From the NCBI GenBank assembly GCA_903813345.2, contig CAIIXF020000001.1, positions 35,993,366-36,057,365 of the forward strand: a stretch of DNA of 64,000 nucleotides, in the 5' to 3' direction. Positions 24,701 through 35,209 of this stretch are shown here, piece after piece (within the stretch, counting starts at the first letter, position 1; each line of letters opens with the position of its first letter). The DNA comes from Owenia fusiformis. Lineage: Eukaryota > Annelida > Polychaeta > Sabellida > Oweniidae. A model generated the notes under the pieces. That model did no database searches, was not told the origin of the DNA, and saw only the letters and a program-made list of their open reading frames with translations. The position numbers and the translations under genes are program-made.

Positions 24701-27700
24701 TTTATATAATATAGCTTTGTGTAATATTTAAATATGTTTCAGCACTCCTCTCTGACACAGATGATATGCCATTGGACTTGAACTGGGATCTGTCAATCAG
24801 GACTCCCCTTCCAAGCACCAGCAAGAAGGAAGGCTGTAACATGATTGCTAAGCTTCAGGCTGCAATGTACTACTACATTGCTACCCCTGTTGTCAAGGCT
24901 AGATGGGTAATTGTAGGTGAGTCGTTTTTATGAAATACTGTATGTCCCTCATACCATTAACCTGCAAGAGATTTACTACATGGAACTATGAGAAGTTTTA
25001 AAATTGGACTATTGGCCAAAGGATCTTATTAATTGCTTACGCTCAATGGAAGATTAATATCACTCAGAATATCACTCAGAAATATCACTCAGAAATATTA
25101 TTGACTATTACAGGGCTGTATATTGTAATACTGGGTGTGTCCATTGGTCTGATGGTCCAGCTGAAGCCTGCCACTAAACCTCCTCAGTTGTTTGCCTCCA
25201 GTACCAACCTACAACAACTCTTAGACCTGGCAGTGAATATGAGTGATAAATCCATTTCGTGTGATCGATGTTCTGGATATTATGAGGTAAGATATCTTCT
25301 TTGATGAACAAAGGGTGTATAGTGTAGATTTGGCTGAACAGTCGAACCAGGGTGCTAGCAAGTCAAGCTAGACTTTATTTCTTATTTAATACATGTTTTA
25401 TTGTATCAATTAACAAGTGACATCATTTCTATTGTTTGTAGCTGTACAAATTATAGCAGATAAGTTTTAAAACAATATAAGGTTGAGGAATTAAAGCCTA
25501 ATTTATTTGATTGATGTGATGTTTACATGTTTTAAACCATTACAATACAAAAGCCTTTGACATGAACATTTCAGGAGAATCCAAAGTATGTAGGTAATAC
25601 TGACAAGACCACAGTTAGGACCAACCCTCCAGTGAAGCCAACCTTAGGACCAGTCAAAGTTCAGCCTACCACTGTTGTACCTTCAACTGTGAAGCCTTCA
25701 ACCACTAAGGGTCCTATTCAAACAACAGAGGCTTCATCTTTGAAAACTACGAAATGGCCCTGGTTGACATCTAGTGTAGATGCTAAGACAAAACCTCAAA
25801 CCAGAAAACCTACAACTTTGATGACTACAACAACAACAACAACAACAACAACAATTAGTGAGCCATAGTATTCTTTTCTAGATTTATGTTTTGAAACAGC
25901 ATCTCATTATTCCAAGTATATTCAAATTAAGGGTATAAATAGTACTTAGAAGATTGCTAATTGAATATTCATTAGTTTTATTGTGTTCCTTGGGAAATCG
26001 AAAATGGCTACCCAAATTTATTCTCCAGTTCATAGCACTAACATTATGTTAGTAACCGATATCCAACGTTTTCATTAATGTTTCACTTTCAGGACCAACC
26101 AGACACCATGAAGATAGAAAAACACCAAAACCGACCCAAGCACCCAAACACTCTCCACCACTGGAACCACGTCCAACCTCATCTGTTCCCTCTATCACCC
26201 TACCACCCAAGAATTCAGACTCAGCCTCCAGTGGTTACAAACCTTGTGAGCACCAGAAGTGTAATAATCTAAAGGAACGACCCCATATTGAATCTACAGC
26301 TGTGATTCATGTGGTCTTTGGCATAGTTGGGGTTGACCGCTCTAACATCTCAAATGCTCATGTTTTTACATCAAAGGTATGTATTTGACTGTACACTTAA
26401 TCCTTAAACGGTTATGAATTTTTTATAACTTTTTTTGTAGTTTGTTTTTTGATCCGGAACTTTCTGGCTTTTCTTAAAATTGAATTGGGCATGTTTTAGG
26501 GAAAAAATGCTCATAGGAGGAAAGTTAGAGCTGGTCAAAGTTGAAATACCCAAATTGTCAGTAGTCTTGACTTGAAATGATGAACCCCTATGTTCTAAGA
26601 AAATGAATTTCGTCATCAATAATGATGTAGTTATAACTAAGCTCAAAATATTGGGAATGGAATAACCTTTCCAATGATATCTGATACAACCAAGATCAAA
26701 CAAGGGGGGGCAACATTTGTTGTAAATCTCTATAGCCAAACCGTTTGAGGGATGCATTATACGCGAGTTTAGGTCCATTTTTAAGGTCTATTTTATGTAT
26801 GTTTTAGGTGCATTTCTAGGTTTATTTATAATGTTATTTCCTTTCAGGGTAAACTTATGTATGACCCAGAGTTTGAGAAGGCATTCACTATGGCTACACT
26901 GAATGTCAAAGCTTTGGGAGAGTTGTGTAAAATCTGCAAATTGCTTGCCAATAATACCAAACTGACAAAACCCAATACAACACAGTGTTTGCCACATGGC
27001 AATGGTAGGATTCTTTTCTACATTATATATAATATTTATTGTATATTTAGATAGATATATGATCTATTAATCGCATACAATTATTTCATAGCCTTTGTGG
27101 CTATTGTAGCTTTGACCCTTCATAGTTAAAGTGAAAACACACAACATTGCAATTATAAAATGGGAAAACAGATTATAGTTATAGTTAAAGTATAGAATTA
27201 TTGTCCAAATGAATTGTAGTGAAAACCACTGTCAGTCTATCTGTCTGGAGCATAACTCAAATACTAGTAAACTGATTTTCTTCATATTTGGCTGAAAAAT
27301 GTATAATGGTAAATTGTTGTGTGAATTTTTTTTTCGAAATGGCTGCCACTTCAAAAGGCTAATAAGTTTTTGATTTCCAATTAAAGTAATTGTGAAAGTT
27401 GATTGTAAATAATGTGATTGTCTGGCAAAGAAAATAATTTGATGATTCCAGTAATACCCGCCGCCATGAAAATTGCCCTGAAGAGTGTCCCAGAATGCCA
27501 GCACTTACCAGACAATGCAAATGTCTTCAAGGGTAGAAGACTACCTGCACAATCCATTGGTTACATCAACCGTACATCAAACAGTGTAAAATGGCTGGCA
27601 TTTGCCTATGAATCTGTGAGTATGTGTGGTGTGGATTATAAAACATGGGCTGAAACCCAGAAATAGAAAAAAACATTGTATTAAAACAGAAAGACTGTGA

Positions 27701-30700
27701 TATGAAGTGACACATTTTCAAGAAATTCCTTGCAGTGAAATTATTGTTGGCTTTTTGAAGCTTCATCTGTGTTTTTTCATAAACCATTCCACTTCTAAAC
27801 TGATGTGGTAAGGCCTTAATGGTCAACCCTTATGAGAAAGGCACATCAAAGGAAAAACTTTAAGTGTGGCAAGTTGACAAGTTACAGAAAATCTACAAAT
27901 TTAAAACTTCTCTAAAAAGTCTAAAAAGGCAAACCCACCCATTTTAATACTTATAGTAACCCTGGTTACAAAATAATTACTATATCATTGAAAGCTAGTT
28001 GTAGTAAAATAATTATTGCATTGCTTTTCGGCAGCAGAGTATCTGTATACAATGAAACATCAAATGTAAAGCATTTATTTTGTAGACTACAGCTAAAGGT
28101 CTGTCATACTTTGAGGCATATCAGAAATACCAAGACTGGGAGAAGTTTATTCGGCAAATTAAAAAGGATGTCTTAGCTCCAGATTCTCCTTTACACAACT
28201 TCTTTCAGACGTCCGAGTTCTGGAAAACGGTAAATATAGCAATTTTAAGTTAATCCGTGTTAAATTACAATTGTTTAGATATGATTCTCGTACAAGTGAT
28301 ATCACAATGTTGGGAATAATCTGAATATATGATCTTGTATCTATTAGGTATGTTTGAATCCTGAATGCTATTTACGTGTGAATATGTGGAGTTGAAGTGT
28401 GGTTTACTCTTATGTTAGCATTTGTACAAAATACCTTGAGACTATGATTTATGACAAAGATTTGATTTGTTATCAACTTTGATTTGGTACTGCCCACTTC
28501 GAGACCTCTCTATGGAAATTGGTTCTCTCTATGATTATATATATTGTAGGTCATGATGGAGGTTGTAGCTGTAAGCAGTGCTATATATGGCTTGGTTCTC
28601 TCTATGATTATATGTGTTGTAGGTCATGATGGAGGTTGTAGCTGTAAGCAGTGCTATATATGGCTTGGTTCTCTCTATGATTATATGTGTTGTAGGTCAT
28701 GATGGAGGTTGTAGCTGTAAGCAGTGCTATATATGGCTTGGTTCTCTCTATGATTATATGTGTTGTAGGTCATGATGGAGGTTGTAGCTGTAAGCAGTGC
28801 TATATATGGCTTGGTTCTCTCTATGATTATATGTGTTGTAGGTCATGATGGAGGTTGTAGCTGTAAGCAGTGCTATATATGGCTTGGTTCTCTCTATGAT
28901 TATATGTGTTGTAGGTCATGATGGAGGTTGTAGCTGTAAGCAGTGCTATATATGGCTTGGTTCTCTCTATGATTATATGTGTTGTAGGTCATGATGGAGG
29001 TTGTAGCTGTAAGCAGTGCTATATATGGCTTGGTTCTCTCTATGATTATATGTGTTGTAGGTCATGATGGAGGTTGTAGCTGTAAGCAGTGCTATATATG
29101 GCTTGGTTCTCTCTATGATTATATGTGCTGTAGGTCATGATGGAGGTTGTAGCTGTAAGCAGTGCTATATATGGCTTGGTTCTCTCTATGATTATATGTG
29201 TTGTAGGTCATGATGGAGGTTGTAGCTGTAAGCAGTGCTATATATGGCTTGGTTCTCTCTATGATTATATGTGTTGTAGGTCATGATGGAGGTTGTAGCT
29301 GTAAGCAGTGCTATATATGGCTTGGTTCTCTCTATGATTATATGTGTTGTAGGTCATGATGGAGGTTGTAGCTGTAAGCAGTGCTATATATGGCTTGGTT
29401 CTCTCTATGATTATATGTGTTGTAGGTCATGATGGAGGTTGTAGCTGTAAGCAGTGCTATATATGGCTTGGTTCTCTCTATGATTATATGTGTTGTAGGT
29501 CATGATGGAGGTTGTAGCTGTAAGCAGTGCTATATATGGCTTGGTTCTCTCTATGATTATATGTGTTGTAGGTCATGATGGAGGTTGTAGCTGTAAGCAG
29601 TGCTATATATGGCTTGGTTCTCTCTATGATTATATGTGTTGTAGGTCATGATGGAGGTTGTAGCTGTAAGCAGTGCTATATATGGCTTGGTTCTCTCTAT
29701 GATTATATGTGTTGTAGGTCATGATGGAGGTTGTAGCTGTAAGCAGTGCTATATATGGCTTGGTTCTCTCTATGATTATATGTGTTGTAGGTCATGATGG
29801 AGGTTGTAGCTGTAAGCAGTGCTATATATGGCTTGGTTCTCTCTATGATTATATGTGTTGTAGGTCATGATGGAGGTTGTAGCTGTAAGCAGTGCTATAT
29901 ATGGCTTGGTTCTCTCTATGATTATATGTGTTGTAGGTCATGATGGAGGTTGTAGCTGTAAGCAGTGCTATATATGGCTTGGTTCTCTCTATGATTATAT
30001 GTGTTGTAGGTCATGATGGAGGTTGTAGCTGTAAGCAGTGCTATATATGGCTTGGTTCTCTCTATGATTATATGTGTTGTAGGTCATGATGGAGGTTGTA
30101 GCTGTAAGCAGTCCTATATATGGCTTGGTTCTCTCTATGATTATATGTGTTGTAGGTCATGATGGAGGTTGTAGCTGTAAGCAGTGCTATATATGGCTTG
30201 GTTCTCTCTATGATTATATATATTGTAGGTCATGATGGAGGTTGTAGCTGTAAGCAGTGCTATATATGGCTTGGTTCTCTCTATGATTATATGTGTTGTA
30301 GGTCATGATGGAGGTTGTAGCTGTAAGCAGTGCTATATATGGCTTGGTTCTCTCTATGATTATATGTGTTGTAGGTCATGATGGAGGTTGTAGCTGTAAG
30401 CAGTGCTATATATGGCTTGGTTCTCTCTATGATTATATGTGTTGTAGGTCATGATGGAGGTTGTAGCTGTAAGCAGTGCTATATATGACTTGGTTCTCTC
30501 TATGATTATATGTGTTGTAGGTCATGATGGAGGTTGTAGCTGTAAGCAGTGCTATATATGGCTTGGTTCTCTCTATGATTATATGTGTAGCGGCTGTAGC
30601 AATATTTACTGGACATCCTCTACTACTTCTTATTGTTTTCTTCACAATTCTAGGTAAGTCTTGTAATGTCTTGTTTTATAATGGTAAAACCAATCAGTAA

Positions 30701-31865
30701 CACAGTATTAGTGATGAAATAAAAATAAAGGCATATGGAGTCAGAATTTGCCATGGACGTTATATACTTGTAGGTGGAGCACCTCCCAAGTGGCAACAAA
30801 GGTGTTCCACTTTTATTCAAGTTTTTTAAATAGATAATTGTGCATAGCAGAATGAAATACAATTGACCAAACAAGACTACAACACACATAATAACAGTTA
30901 CACTGTACTTGTAGGTATGATTTGCCTAGTAGTTGCCATATTCTACATGGCTGGATGGCGTATGGGGGCAGTGGAGGCTGTGTCCCTCTCTATACTCGTG
31001 GGGTCCTCTGTGGACTACTGTGTACATTTAGTGGAGGGCTACCTACTGGCAGGCAACAGTCCCCCAACAGAGGCTCTTGTGGTATGTGTATTTGCAGTGC
31101 TTAAATATGTAGGCATACGCTATTTTAACAAGATCATTGTTATTAAAGATGTATAATGCATAGCCAGTTCAGTGTCTTACAAGAAAATACTCATCTTCAT
31201 AGGGTTTGGGTTAAATTGTGTGAAAAAATCACTAAGAAAGGATAAAAAATGGCAAAAATAGAGCCAACGGTCCAGAAATTCCTGATCACCCCTCATATGA
31301 TCCAATTTTCTTCTTCAAGTAATGCTTCAAGAGAACATCAAGAAAATCCCAAAATAAGTGGAACCATAAAGTGTGATTGAAACTACAGTGTATAGAATGT
31401 GCATGTGCTTGAAACATATGTGAAGGTCATATTAAATTTTTATCCATCAAGTACTGTCTATAGAACAGAATTAAATTACATGTTTATCTATTTCAGAGCA
31501 AGAAGTACCTGCGGCGCTGGCGCACAAAGGCTGCCATAGCTCATATAGGTGTCTCTATACTCAGTAGTGCAGTTACTACTATTATAGCGGCCATACCACT
31601 CACCCAAACAAACATTCAACCATTTGCTAAGTTTGGTGAGATAGTTGCAATTAACACTAGTGTATCCATCTTATATACACTTACTGGAGCCACAGCATTC
31701 CTTTGTTTATTTGCTCCTGCATATTTCACAAATAGTGTGAAGAGTTCATCTATAGCTTTCGCGATTGTTGGAGGTGTACTGGGAGCTATTACTTTGATGT
31801 TATTTATTATATCTAAGTGTGGTGTATCAATACCTGGTCCCAATGGACACAACCTATTTAGTTGA
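12746..31865 (+). CDS. Dispatched homologue 3-like RND/sterol-sensing-domain transporter, 16 coding exons
   Basis: Coding exons: 12746-13763, 16062-16158, 16477-16748, 18236-18396, 23407-23546, 24336-24490, 24743-24916, 25114-25286, 25575-25857, 26093-26376, 26848-27004, 27452-27615, 28086-28229, 30521-30653, 30915-31081, 31497-31865. They total 3891 nt (1296 aa); all introns are GT-AG and every junction keeps phase. Topology fits the Dispatched/Patched RND fold: TM1 at about 56-83, a large extracellular loop, an SSD from about 380, and a second TM bundle after about 1070. TM4 carries GVDD (D465, D466) and TM10 carries GSSVDY (D1152), matching the three acidic residues of the cation relay in Dispatched. 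The exon 4-5 sequence (GVDDVFVFINT, AGKATFFTSFTTAAA) looks most like DISP3/PTCHD2. Loop 1 has two furin-type sites (RKKR 125-128, RFRR 186-189). Exons 9-10 encode a Thr/Pro-rich linker. Family role: export of lipid-linked ligands or sterol handling; the substrate here is unknown. Intron 4 hosts a receptor gene and intron 13 ends in a 73-bp array. Confidence 0.93.
13764..16061 (+). other. Dispatched-like intron 1
   Basis: A 2.3-kb AT-rich intron. A stretch near 15396-15530 (ATAACTCAAA ... AAGATGGCTGCCA) is a decayed relative of the repeat inserted at 38297-39600. Nothing else is recognised. Confidence 0.6.
16802..17036. mobile_element. Mariner-like MITE with ~48-bp inverted repeats
   Basis: The left end ACAGGGTGTCCCGAAAGTAT and following C-run match the reverse complement of the right end, including CAGACATAT. 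The two arms are about 48 bp and enclose about 140 bp without coding capacity. The CAGGGTGTCCC end resembles Tc1/mariner-derived elements. Lies in Dispatched-like intron 3. Confidence 0.75.
17969..18095. repeat. Hairpin-forming inverted repeat
   Basis: The arm at about 17969-18013 (CTGAAATAGCATAATTATC) and the arm at about 18041-18095 (GATAATTATGCTATTTCAG) are reverse complements over about 45 bp with few mismatches and a short loop. Lies in intron 3, so it would be transcribed with the gene. Confidence 0.7.
19726..20844 (+). CDS. Rhodopsin-class (class A) peptide-type G-protein-coupled receptor, nested and intronless
   Basis: A 372-aa open frame with seven hydrophobic segments. Class A hallmarks: GN in TM1 (GNIMTI), LAVTD in TM2, CDRF at the end of TM3 in place of DRY, and NSSVNFIIYC in TM7, a form familiar from invertebrate FMRFamide-type receptors. 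The extracellular N-terminus is six 7-residue repeats (consensus xGxSNLS), each with an N-glycosylation sequon (N4, 11, 18, 25, 32, 39), plus N53. No cysteine appears at the usual start of TM3 or in extracellular loop 2, so the standard disulfide seems absent. TM6 reads VTPC instead of CWxP. The ligand cannot be assigned. The gene is in the same orientation as its host. CTGTCTACAG ends 5 bases before the ATG and may be a 5'UTR splice acceptor. Confidence 0.88.
   Translation: MTSNISYGHTNLTCGYSNLSFGHSNLSYGYSNVSCGLSNLSIEHTLKVRWIPNESLLTYQWVLWYILSPMLVSGGIFGNIMTIIVLSRESKKSSRTILLKSLAVTDILFLVSFLISQLIAIIYHQNRWLERYMSNGNMFKKVYFWSVPVVSTTQTLATWMILLVTCDRFIHVCRPLQANRICTVKNIRRVTIVVMVLAVAYNIPVWHSRVSKEFRYSDGYKITYSSILNAIFRYVGPELAVFVLNILLINDVRKSPAMDINKKKEKEEKRITFTLILIATFFLILVTPCTVAQFIASKLIVASKETKFIFVQFANFLLLCNSSVNFIIYCLTGARFRKVFLSTLRCANRHHNVSHSTSGSTQHTVLKTSTKL
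19735..19848 (+). repeat. Coding 21-bp tandem repeat (N-glycosylation heptads)
   Basis: Degenerate 21-bp units (words such as CACTCAAACCTAAG and GGATACTCAAACCTAAG) encode the heptad repeat of the receptor N-terminus. Sequence between units has drifted, but the Asn-x-Ser/Thr positions are all kept. Confidence 0.85.
23658..23816. repeat. Near-perfect palindromic hairpin (foldback MITE)
   Basis: The left arm 23658-23717 and right arm 23757-23816 are reverse complements over 60 bp with one or two mismatches (GATAGGCCATTCAATATGG against CCATATTGAATGGCCTATC). Pairing continues inward (GTACAAA / TTTGTAC, GCAC / GTGC), leaving a very small loop. Lies 110 bp after the exon 5 donor in Dispatched-like intron 5. 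Confidence 0.88.
25829..25855 (+). repeat. Coding (ACA)9 microsatellite in the Thr/Pro-rich linker
   Basis: Nine ACA codons preceded by ACT give a run of ten threonines at the end of exon 9 (about residue 814-823 of the Dispatched-like protein), just before the GTGAGC donor. Length changes would stay in frame. Confidence 0.9.
27225..27390. repeat. Decayed relative of the GTCC/GGCCATTTT repeat
   Basis: CATAACTCAAATACTAGTAA, TTCTTCATATTTGG and AAATGGCTGCCACTT match, in order, words in the insertion at 38297-39600. An old copy in Dispatched-like intron 11. Confidence 0.5.
28550..30593 (+). repeat. 73-bp tandem array: 28 copies of a splice acceptor plus 5' exon segment
   Basis: Units begin GTCATGATGGAGGTTGTAGC at 28550 and every 73 bp to 30521 (27 x 73 = 1971, exact). 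A partial unit precedes the first (about 28520-28549). Each unit ends TATGTGTTGTAG, so each unit start is a potential exon start. The final unit is the real 5' part of exon 14 (30521-30653), which leaves the repeat at about 30589. Copies are almost identical; the differences seen are a C in the acceptor tract before 29134, GTCCTATAT near 30112, TATATATTGTAG before both 28550 and 30229, and ATATATGACT near 30481. The period is 3n+1 with a TGA in one frame, so read-through stops within about three units. It is an expansion inside a gene, not CRISPR. Confidence 0.95.
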
Positions 31866-31943
31866 ATTAAATATTTCTTTGAAAGCCCATTTTAACACCA
31901 TGTGAAACATCTCAACTTCAAGGGAGTTATATCACAAGTATAT

Positions 31944-32091
31944 TTGCCAATGACACAGCCTTTGACATGTATGCTTGCCAGTGACACAACCTTTGACAAG
32001 TATACTTGCCAAAGACACAACCTTTGACAAGTATACTTGCCAAAGACACAACCTTTGACAAGTATACTTGCCAAAGACACAACCTTTGGAG
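31944..32091. repeat. 31-bp minisatellite
   Basis: About 4.5 copies of a 31-bp unit containing CCTTTGACAAGTATACTTGC and CAAAGACACAA. The central copies are identical and the outer ones diverged. Lies in the probable 3'UTR of the Dispatched-like gene. Confidence 0.85.
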
Positions 32092-32664
32092 TCTGATAAT
32101 GAGAACAAAACCAATGTTATTAACAAATTCGAGACCTACTGTGAAGCTTGATCTGATAATTTCCTCATTGAAGGTTTGTAACTAAGTATGTTTACTGTAC
32201 TTCTACTTAATTTGGCTGCCATTTTAATTTGGTGAAAAACTGTTCAAGTCCCCCAAATTAAGTAGCCACCTAATTCCCAGTTATTTTAAAGTACAATGTA
32301 AAATAGTGAAAGTAGTGAAAGAAGCTGCCAATTGTTGAAAACAGCAAATCCACCAAAATAGGTTGCACCAAATTAAGTAGAAGTACAGTATTGTGCAAGG
32401 TACAGGTTTTTCTGAATTTATAAGAGGCTACATGGGATTATTTTATTTATGATTTTAAGAATCACAATCATAATTTCCTGTGAATTCTTTTTGAAACATG
32501 CCAAATCAAGAATATTTCATTTTACAGAAGGTTACTTTTTACAGAAGGTTACACATGGATGTCAGAAAATTTGTATTAAAAGATCTAATTGTTGCAGTAT
32601 TTGTATAATATTATATCAAACATTTATTTGTGTGTAATTCAGATGCTTATTTGTAAATAAGCTA

Positions 32665-32670
32665 AATAAA
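32665..32670 (+). promoter_or_regulatory. Candidate polyadenylation signal of the Dispatched-like gene
   Basis: AATAAA about 800 nt after the stop codon, in the right orientation. Consensus match only. Confidence 0.4.
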
Positions 32671-33423
32671 TGTAATGATTAATTGTAATTATTTAGCTAT
32701 GAAGATCCTTCAAATCCTACATGAACTATGCTAATATTACAGGGTGTCAAATAAGTCCATTCCTCGGAACCTATTGTGATTCTAGCTGTTTAGGGTTGAG
32801 TATTTGACATCCATACATTGTATAAACATTTAGTCATTGACTACTGTACAGTACAGCGTAACCACTTATGGTATAGTAACTACAGTGAAACATGTATATC
32901 CTAACATCTCTCTAATCTGAACACCTCTCAATGTGAACATTTTTTTCTCATTCCCAAATTTCTTATCATACATGTTTATAAAATCTTGAAATGTGAGTAC
33001 CTGCTAATCTAAGCACTTTTAGCTGGCCCCAAAGGTGTTAGGATTAAACAGGTTTTACTGTAAATGAAATCAAAACTTCTCATTCTATGATAATAGTGTA
33101 TGACTTTTTCCTTGGATAGGCATATAGGCATTACAGCTCAAGAGGTTCACCATGTTGTAAATATGAGATGAGAACTTCATCATATAAGATAGGCTTCAAC
33201 AAGGTTGTCTTTATAACTGAGAAGCTTCTCCTTTAGGAGATAATGGGATGTGCTTCAGGTACCTCATGGCCTAGGCAACAACAAAAATTGTCTACAAATA
33301 AAATTGGCAACAATAAAAATTGTTCCATGAATGTTCTGCTGTACTGTACTATACTGTGCTGTGCCGTGCTGTACTGTACTGTACTGTACTGTACTGTACT
33401 GTACTGTTTCCAGATCTGAAAGC

Positions 33424-33533
33424 ATGTATCTGGTCATGAAAATAGTTTTCTTTTTAGTTTTTACTTTTTGTATATATAAGGCTAGTCAACTTTATACTGC
33501 TATTGCTAAGTATCGTCATGACATAATCACTGA
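33424..33533 (+). other. Possible exon-like open segment, copy 1
   Basis: An ATG opens a hydrophobic 36-residue stretch (MYLVMKIVFFLVFTF...) and the frame runs to ACTGA followed by GTAAGTG, a strong splice-donor match. The same segment is kept in copy 2 with a Met-to-Ile change. No family recognised and no downstream exon identified, so it may be chance. Confidence 0.2.
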
Positions 33534-34990
33534 GTAAGTGTATGGGCAAATCTCTGTATCTTTAGATTAATTTTACACTTTACAAATTACTTGTTCTAAT
33601 TGATTTAAAATTGAAGATAATGGTAAGCTTAGACCAGATCTTTGTGTTACCTCAGCACAAGTTTGACCTGTCTAAGGGAGGGGGGGCACGGTCTTGATGT
33701 AAGATCTAAATTTCAATCAATCAAAATCTATTTAATTATTCAGTAAAATCTAATTAGTTTGAATCTCAAGGATTTTATGAATGTTGACAATACAGTTATG
33801 TAAACTTTACATCCAATCCAATTTTCATTTTGATTCAAATAACAAATAATTGTTTGTGAGTAAGACCTTGTTTCTGACTGTTTTTTTGCTGTCTTCTATT
33901 TATTAGGGGTGAAATGAATACGTAGCCAAATACTTGGTAGCAAATAGGTTTGAGGTAATATTTGAATGGCTAATTTGATATTTGTGATATTCAAATATAG
34001 TGACCTTGCATGCTCATTCTAAATATTTGTTACCAATATTGAATATTAAATATGAGGATTTACTGATCATTTCAATCCTAAGAAAGGAGAGTTGTGATTT
34101 CGTCTCTATGCCATTGCATATCAGAAAACCAAGCTTGTTATCCATTATCTTATATTGAAATATGTTCAATTAAACTTTGGTACTTATTCATATTTTTAAA
34201 GATATTATTCAAAAATGTAACCTGACTCCAAAATGTAAGTTATTTTGGTGTACAGTATCAGTATATGAACCTGTTATACTCTTTTATTACATAAGATCGA
34301 CTCAAAATATTGACTGATGATTTGTATGCGATTTTATTTTTCAATTATTTACAATTGTAGCGATCTTCCAATTTTAAAGAAGGGCAATTATATTGTATTC
34401 TCACCCAGTGTTATAAAGATCTGATTTGTGAAATTTTGAAAATATTAATATGTATTTTTTTGAAAATAGATTTCTTGGGGCCACATACCTGTGGGCATCC
34501 TACATATTTAGCTACATTAAAATAATTAAGATCTGGTTAAAAATAAATTAGAAATCTAGAGACAAGAGCAAAAGATAGATCTGACAAAATTTCATTATAA
34601 AGTTTAATAATCATTGAAACTTATGGTGTAGGCCTAGCACTTTTGAAAATATGATTTTATCATAAAAGACATCATGATAAACCATGACATCTTATTTCTT
34701 CTCAGTTCGGAGATAGAATGATGATATGAGTATCAGAATGATAAAAGGTGCAATGAGTTTAATTTGATTTAAATGAACATTTTTGCACACAATATTACGG
34801 TATTGTTAACAATTGCAATCACACCATTATTTAATTATTGCCTATCTGCAAAATATGTTTTTTCTTCAATGTATTGTTTATTTCAAAAACACCATATTGT
34901 CTGTTTTTCTATTTTCTTAAATTGCATACTTACAATGGCACATAGATTATTTATTCAAGACTCAGTGTAAGACTACATACGATAGTCATT

Positions 34991-35209
34991 ATGTTTTTAA
35001 CATTTTTATTATTAATGATTTTTAACACGCTTAGCCTTTATGTTTTTCTGAAAGGGTCTTTGTACTGTGTTAAACTCTATTCAAGCACCTGTACAACATT
35101 ATGTATGGAAATGTTCAATAAAAGTATGCATATAAATGTGAGGAATGTGTTTGTATTGTATTTTTTACATGATGGACATGAAGATTTTGAGACCATGTTA
35201 TTTCATTAA
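34991..35209 (+). other. 72-codon open frame in duplication copy 1, unassigned
   Basis: Hydrophobic N-terminal third (MFLTFLLLMIFNTLSLYVFL), then several cysteines and a His/Glu-rich end. The protein is identical to that of 39768-39986, but nucleotide identity extends beyond the frame, so coding is not demonstrated. No known family. Confidence 0.2.

Larger units (their letters stand above)
31866..32670 (+). other. Probable 3'UTR of the Dispatched-like gene
   Basis: Non-coding sequence after the stop codon at 31863-31865. The first canonical AATAAA noted is at 32665-32670. The extent of the UTR is inferred. Confidence 0.4.

Noticed and set aside
28550-30593. CRISPR array
   Set aside because: Units are contiguous and identical along their whole 73 bp, with no unique spacers, and they continue into a real exon of an animal gene.
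30433-30657. 68-70-codon frames on both strands at the end of the 73-bp array
   Set aside because: Read-through frames of the tandem repeat. The supported reading uses the acceptor before 30521 in another frame.
31892-32126. Two minus-strand frames rich in KGCVFGKYTC-type repeats
   Set aside because: They are translations of the 31-bp minisatellite. No start context or family.
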